A stretch of DNA of 64,000 nt, taken from positions 1 to 64,000 of the forward strand of contig FWCC01000132.1 in the NCBI GenBank assembly GCA_900169235.1, written 5' to 3'. Positions within the stretch are counted from its first letter, which is position 1, and every line of letters starts with the position of its first letter. The DNA is from Zarea fungicola. Taxonomy: Eukaryota; Ascomycota; Sordariomycetes; Hypocreales; Cordycipitaceae. Below are positions 57,497-64,000 of this stretch, one piece after another. Made by a program: the position numbers and the translations under genes. The notes beneath the pieces are model-generated. The model was not told the DNA's origin. It made no database searches and saw nothing but the letters and a program-made list of their open reading frames with translations.

Positions 57497-60400
57497 TATG
57501 TGTGTTGGGGCTGTCCAAGTTGAAGCGGATGAATGTTGGCTGGTTGTGTCGCAATCGGGGCCGCGACCCTGGCTGGCAAGAGTTTTTGCTGAGCCGAGAG
57601 CTCTTGGTGCTTCACAGACTGATTTATACAAGCTTTGGTTGAGCAGCAACAGTATAACAGTTGGCAACTCGTCCAGGCTCTAGAGGGAGAAAAGGCTCGG
57701 CGTGGAAACTGGTGTGCGTCAAAGACACTTAGCAGGCGCTTCCTTTCTCAGCAGTTTACTCTAAATAATAGAATTTAGAGTATTACCAGAGACCAGATAA
57801 GTGAAGCAAAATGTATTCGCGAAACGCAAGGTGATCGTGCAACGAGTGTTGAGTGGGCCGATGATGAACGAGGTAAGTTGTAAGTGAAGTAACGGTCAAT
57901 GTCAAATAGGGTCCCAAACCCAGTTCACTGCGAAGCTGTTGACAAGCAAAGAGTGAATAGAAGATAATTAAGACGCCGACGAGATTGAGGACCAAAAGAC
58001 TGAGTTTTGAAGGAGGCTGCGGGATCATGCGGGTTGGGGGCTTCCTCGTAGATATAGAGAGAAGCTATGCAGGACGGACCAGGGCGGATCTGCTCTTGGA
58101 GGAGGGGAGTGGCTCGAGCGAAACGGTGTCAGAAACGATCAGTGTGCTGACTATAGAAATTGCCCTTTCTTTTAGGACCTGGAGTACAAGACAAAGCCTG
58201 CAGCAAGAAGAATAGGGCAACGGTAAACATCAACCAAGCACGCCAGTACCGCCTTGTGTGGGTAAATTTTCATCGGCCACTGAGACTTTACCCTTGCTGG
58301 CAGGGAAGGGGTGTAGGTGGGGATGCGGACGTACAGGCCACCCCGGGAAGAGGGGGTCAACTTTGCCAAAGCCAACGCTAAAAAGCAACACGACCGGGGT
58401 GGGGGAGGGGGAGTGCAGGGGTGAGATTGGCCTGTGGATGTTGCGCAGAGTTGGTGCAAGTTGTTTGTGAACGTAGCGGATGTCTCGTGTTGAGGACATG
58501 TTTTCTATATAGCTGGCAGCAGTATCTGTGTAGCTTGGCTCATTTGCAGACCAGCAAGCCGATAAATGCAAATACTAAATTCTCTAGTAGGCGTTTACAC
58601 ACAATATGATGAAGGAAATGTACCAAAATCTAGCACGGTTTGACTGAACAGACACAAGGGGGTGGGAATAGTCGGCGAGGCTACGCCCAGTCCTGCGCCA
58701 GAGTGGATGGGAAGGCGACCGCGATGACCGCGACAGTGTGCAACTAGTACAGTATATCTGTAGGTAGTAGCACTGATGTGGTTTACATGTGGGCGAGGAG
58801 ACCGGAGGCCCATTCAGTGAGGCGGGCTCCTTGGGAAGTGGGATAACTGGCAAGGGATTGGGGAGGGGCCATAGGACGGTGTCCGGCGCTGTTAGCCTTT
58901 GCCGGGAGTGGAAAGGCGCCGCTGGATGACTCTTCAGAACCCCCGGCGGCCGCACAGTACAGGTACTGAGTAGATTAGCGGGTAGTCGTATGGCTCGCAC
59001 GGCAAGTGACTTGGAAAGCCCCGACCCCCTGGTCCCTCAAGGCACATTTACAGAAGGCAATTGAGTGGAGAGCCGCCTGCAAACATTTAGCTTTGAACAG
59101 TGGATTTGATTCAGTGAGTGCAAAACATCATAGTGCCCCCGCCGTCACAAGCACTCGCTCCAGTGTGCCTCGTCTCTCCTTCACCTCAGTTGCGCCCAGC
59201 CGGCAGAGCCTCTTTTGGACGGCACCAAAGTAGGCACAAACCAGCGTTTTGCCAGTATATTCTTCAAATGTTTTTCGGGTTACAGCGTGTACTGTCGAGT
59301 TTTTTGTTAGTTAAATAAATCCCCTAAATATCTATCTACTGTCCTTCATGAGTCTTGATATATCGGCATTTGCCCGGTACCATGTCTGGCTTGTGATGTA
59401 CTGTTTACATGCAGTCAAGATGCGAGATAACTCTCTGACATCAGATCTCATGTATGGTCTCTGCTCCACAACTTGCGCCCGCTACTTTTCCAACTTACCT
59501 GTATTAGTGGCTTGGTGCTCTGTAAAACCTGATCGGTGCAGTACTTCATTAGCAGGCTCTGGTGACTGGCCTCCCAATAGACCATGAATCCAGAGCGATC
59601 CCCCAAACTGGGTTGCATGTACGAGTTAGTATTTTATAAACTTGTAACATGTACATGGCTGTTTGTCTCCGTTTACTAGTCAGCTGCCTGCGGCTGGCCT
59701 GCAGGCGAAAGGGAGTGTGTCAAACGGTTCTAGGTTAACTTAGACTACAAACTTCGTTCATTAGCACGAATAGACGAAATCGAGACTACTGTTGGAGAGC
59801 GTGATGCTGTAACAATACGTTTATCCATGTTTACAGCTTGCGCAAATTTCCCCGCATATTATGTCCATGTAAGGTATGTTTGGCCAGCTCTTTGGTGCCA
59901 GTAATGCGGGCGTCATAATTGTCCCGTTACTTGGCCCTCCCTGTTCGCGACGCTCAAGGAGCACACCGAAGAAATCTCAGTAAAAAGGCAAGACAGAGCC
60001 ACCTACCATTAACGCCTCTTAAGCTGCGGATACGTTCTCAACTAACTCGGAGCAAAAAAGAACCACGGCATCTACTGGATGGCCTCTACACCCGCTTCAA
60101 ACTCTTCCTCCCCCAACCAATGCAAACTCTCAATGGATACAGGCTGGTGGCTAACACACCACCATAAACATTGGAATGGCTCAAAAATGGCTTGAGACAC
60201 ACGGCCACCATTTGAGCTGGATGTCTCTCACCCCCTCTTCCCCCGACGACTCGATAATCTTTTTTTGGATTGTCTCGATGGGCTTACAACGGCGCCGGCG
60301 GTACAGGCATCCCGCTTTCCGATGCATGCCGGGGGATCAACATGCCCATGATGCTACCCAAGCACCAAGTCATGCAACTGCGTGTTGTCCAGAACAACAG

Positions 60401-63400
60401 CAGGAGAACAAGTGATCAGGAGACAACGTCATTCACACTCGTTTTCCAAACGCGGCTGGTCGTAAAATCAGAAAGCGGGGTGTGCGCTCCCCGTAATCTT
60501 AAAGCTCAATCTAGAATTCAACAAGCCAGGCTCAACCTTGTTCACCTGTGAATGTATTTTCTTTGGCTAAAAAAAAAAGCGTATTGAAAGCCACCCATTG
60601 TCGCTCGTTTTCGTCAGTAGTCGATTTGGTACCAAAGGAAGCCAAAGGCCACTTCACGCGGCGCCCCAGTTATGGGCCGTGTCCTTGACATGTAACGCGA
60701 AACCAGCAAAGTTTCTCCGCCTGCCTAATAGTCCACTACCTCTAATTTGGAATAAACATTTTTTTAACGGATTATTTAAGGGGATGCAGAATTTCAAATG
60801 TGGAGCAGTTTATACTCTCCCCTAGCCCCGTATCCCGCTTCACGTTACGGGGCCTTGCAGATGCGACCAGCGAGGCTTGCCAGGGGCCACCCACAGGTCC
60901 AAATAATGTGCACAGTGGCGCATCGCAATTGAACGAATCAACAAAGACGACAGGGATGGGCAGAATGAAAGTGTTGTTGTTTAGTGTTGCTGATGCGTCG
61001 GAGCACAATCATTATAACCGCTGTTTGGCACTCGCAATGTCATCCGACATCTCGGCAGATAGATTGACGGGGAAAAAATTACGGGGCGAACTCTCCTCCG
61101 CCCTCGGTCTTGGCCGGTCATGCACACTAACCATACGTGAGGAAACAGAAGCCAGCGGCAAGTTCGCATCGAGTGAAAATGCTTGGCAAGGCGCGTGGCA
61201 CTTGCGCCCCGTCCAATAGTCGTCCATCAGTCTGCTGCGCCGGCTCCGACGGATGCACCAGACCCTGTGCATCATACCCACCTTTTTTGTTCATTTTTAA
61301 CGATGCCTCCAGTCCCAATTCACGGGAGAGACCATTAACCGTATTGGGAAGTTCGTATGCGCTTCGGAAAGTAAACGCCTGACTTCCGTGGTGCGAATCA
61401 TGAACGAGTAATAATAACAAATAGTCTCTGGTCAGTTGCTTGAAGGCTCTACCATGTCTTAGACCCATATCGAACCTAGCTAATAATTTGGTCTTTGGAG
61501 GTTTGTGAATTTGATTGAAGCTTAGGACCGAACCATTTGCTTTGCCAACTAGCCTTTACCAACTCCGGTCCGTCCAAACCAATGGCTATCGAGACAAAAG
61601 GGGGGAAAGCTTATTGATTGATTGACACAGCTGAGGTTTGTGAGGCGGTATTATGCACTTGCTGAAGCCTCATGCTACTGACGCGTTAGTGAGTCGCTAT
61701 GCCAGGAAAAGAATCCAGCTGTCCACCCCCGCCAGCATCCAATCTTTTCGCTTGTAAGGAAAGCATAATAAGCCTACTATCATCCTGGTCGCGTATGCCA
61801 AACAACTAAACTCTCTCACACAAGCAGGGGAAAATGACCTGAAGCAGAATAATAAAGCTTTGTGCTTTTCTTGTTCCCTTTTTATGGCCTTTGTACGAGT
61901 AGCGCGCATTTGTGCAGAGCTGCGTTGCACATCACCAGATCCACCACACCCCGCACTGCAGGCTAACTTGGACAGGCGTGTGTGTAATGTTGTGAGTGTT
62001 GCGCTTGTATCCTGGAGGGAGCTGTCAAACTGGGCGAGGCAAATTTCGCCTTACTTTTCCCGTAACCGGACAATGCCCAGTGTCCAATCACACCACTATG
62101 GAACAGCCTACTAGATTCACCAGCGACTGTCTACCGACTCGTACGGGCTTAATATATATTTATTGGCGGGACGATTTGTGTGCGGAGACAGAAGCCGCTC
62201 ATCTGCCGGGACTTGCAGCTCCCGCGCCGCCGATGGCCGTTTAGAGCCAGGGTATGGCGGGCAATGCCTGTGTAAAACCACGTGTGTACTACCAGCAGTT
62301 ATGGAACAATTACCACCACACCGGTAACGTGGCGTGTCCCTACCGTTAGGCTCACCAACCCGTTGTTCTGTTACCAAGTCTCGACCCTTGATGGCGCCAT
62401 GTGGCTTTTGCCATTCTGTTTCTCGCCCCCAAGGCTTCTCTCATTGCAACCACCTGCAGAATGGAAACGCAGACCCTGTTTTCTGTGGCGGAAAGTAATA
62501 ACAAATTGCTTTTGCTGTGAGACACGTAACGCTGCTCGCTCTCTTTCGCGGCCCCTGTCGCTCGTCTTCGCGGACTCCGGATAGGCTCTGGCCACGCCAT
62601 TCAAATGGATAGTAATGTGGTGTAGAGCTAATCGTTCGAACTGCATGTGCAGGTCGATGCAATATGTAAGTAGCATGTACGTAGAATAGTGCTGCTTTGG
62701 GTAATCGAATGCCAAGAATTGCCTGCTTCGGCAAAGACCTTCTGAACGCCTGTGAGTGCCCTTGCCGTGATTTGTTCCAGGTCTGGCTTACGCAAGATCT
62801 TGTGCACGGAAAATGTTAAGTTCTGCACATGATCTTCGCGGCGGGTTATGCTAGCAGTGTGAATGCATACAGGCCGAGATCTCTGTCCTCTAGTCATGAC
62901 ATGTCCCCCCTGTGCGTCGAGGATGGATAGGCCTTCGCCCCAGGTTGGTTGGAGCTTATGTTACCGCGACCGGCCGAAACTTCACGCCATTACAGGTTGG
63001 TAACTACCCGGTGTGCATACGTGAGTATCCAAATCTCTACCACAAAACAATTCCCTAGGGTAAACGAGTGTAAACTAACCAAACGGAGACTTGGTGTATT
63101 AATTACTGAGACTATTGTAAACCCCACCATTGACTACAATAAAGCCAAAGTGTTGCACAGTATGAGCAAGTATAGGGTTGGCATCAGCTTCCTTCATGTA
63201 GTGAGCGATACATTGGTTGGGCTCCATTGATCAATGCCAGACATGGCCGTGGGGTAATAGCCTGAACATGTACATAGTATAAAAAAAAACCGTAGTGTGA
63301 TCATGGCTGGCCTACCACAAAAGCCCTACAGACCACCCTCGGTTGTCGGGGTGGCCTTTCATCATGAAGCAAGCCCGTTCCCCCCCGTATCTGCAGCAGT

Positions 63401-64000
63401 CTTCGCGAGGTGACAGGAACCAGTCAAGACAAGACGTATCCAGTTTGATAGGGCTGAGGCTGTGCAAAGACAACATAGAAACAGAACCAGTTACAGTACA
63501 CTTATCAAACTATCCGTACGAATTACGACAAGAGGCCCAGCAGAAACAAAGTGAAGGCTGCCTGACTGCTGCTTTGGCGCGTGTACCGGGCTGCTGCAAA
63601 GAGAAAGCAAAAGGTTAATTTCACCTGCCTGCAAAACGTGGCTGCATGCTCCCGCATATCTTCCTTAGAGGGTGTTGAACTAAGGAGCGCAGAGCCTTGC
63701 TGCAGGGCGAACCAGACACAGGCTGTGGCGAACCACTTTCCACCTGCTGGGTCTTAAAGGCACCCCCCGCTGTTGAGTAGCGCATATTTAAACTAGCGTC
63801 TGCTGGTAGCTATGAGTTCTCAATAGTCTCAATACACCTGGACCTAGAAAGGAAACCTTTGCGATTAGTCTTGTAGTCGGGACAGCGCTTGCTGAAAGGT
63901 ATCGCAGCTACGCCAATTCCTATTGTCGCCAGAGTGCAATAAAAACCCCCTGCAAATAATCCTGTAATGAGCACTGCTCTTTTAATGGCCGGGAATATAG
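57497..64000. other. 6.5-kb region upstream of the C2H2 regulator without recognisable genes
   Basis: Dozens of short frames on both strands with no motif, splice pattern or plausible codon use. Composition is balanced, not RIP-like. Such long non-coding stretches often precede developmental regulators in filamentous fungi and may hold a long 5' UTR, uORFs or enhancers (inference). No tRNA, rRNA or transposon was recognised. Confidence 0.45.

Noticed and set aside
57497..64000. Numerous 60-140-codon frames as genes
   Set aside because: Many overlap on opposite strands with no shared motif, signal peptide or splice structure. The density is what chance gives in G+C-balanced DNA.

Overview
The window looks like nuclear DNA of a filamentous ascomycete, most likely a Sordariomycete of the Hypocreales type. 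Genes carry short introns (about 47-78 nt) with CTAAC/CTGAC-like branch sites. The products are typical of Pezizomycotina, for example a cAMP-receptor-like GPCR, an AzgA purine transporter, a DUF3455 secreted protein and a CORVET subunit. The left end is A+T-rich and carries transposon coding sequence whose only lesions are stop codons at former CAG/CAA/CGA/TGG positions, the mark of repeat-induced point mutation (RIP). No tRNA, rRNA, CRISPR or viral sequence was recognised.

Layout. 1-3.4 kb: a 752-bp element with 90-bp terminal inverted repeats, then a RIP-killed PIF/Harbinger transposon with a transposase (+) and a convergent Myb/SANT-like partner (-). 4.3-9.3 kb: a small disordered protein and a decayed second copy of cytosolic isoleucyl-tRNA synthetase with four frameshifts and one nonsense codon. 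11-18 kb: a cAMP-receptor-like GPCR, a secreted alpha/beta-hydrolase and a methyltransferase-like protein. 20.4-29.5 kb: an AzgA purine transporter, a UCH37-type deubiquitinase, a Usa1/HERP-like ER ubiquitin-domain protein and mitochondrial phosphatidylserine decarboxylase. 30.4-32.3 kb: a flavodoxin-less NADPH/FAD reductase. 32.3-36.6 kb: no gene found. 36.6-39.6 kb: a divergent ribosome-biogenesis pair, fibrillarin (-) and ribosomal protein uL22/RPL17 (+), sharing a 732-bp promoter. 40.4-52.7 kb: an F-box protein, a DUF3455 secreted protein, the Golgi protein CASP/Coy1 and the CORVET subunit Vps3. 54.6-57.5 kb: a four-finger C2H2 regulator with a 1-kb intron. 57.5-64 kb: no gene found.

Most products are housekeeping proteins of membrane traffic, ubiquitin/ER quality control, lipid synthesis and translation, with a sensor GPCR and a C2H2 regulator added. 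I did not see a biosynthetic cluster or defence island. The most unusual items are the IleRS pseudogene with a possible 6-nt microexon, the NOP1/RPL17 shared promoter with Cbf1- and Tbf1-like sites, two GC-AG introns in the AzgA gene, an in-phase 51-nt GPCR intron whose retention would give a longer receptor, and the reductase with an N-terminal cysteine cluster instead of an FMN domain. Exon boundaries were derived by eye from splice consensus, phase arithmetic and family motifs, without transcript data.
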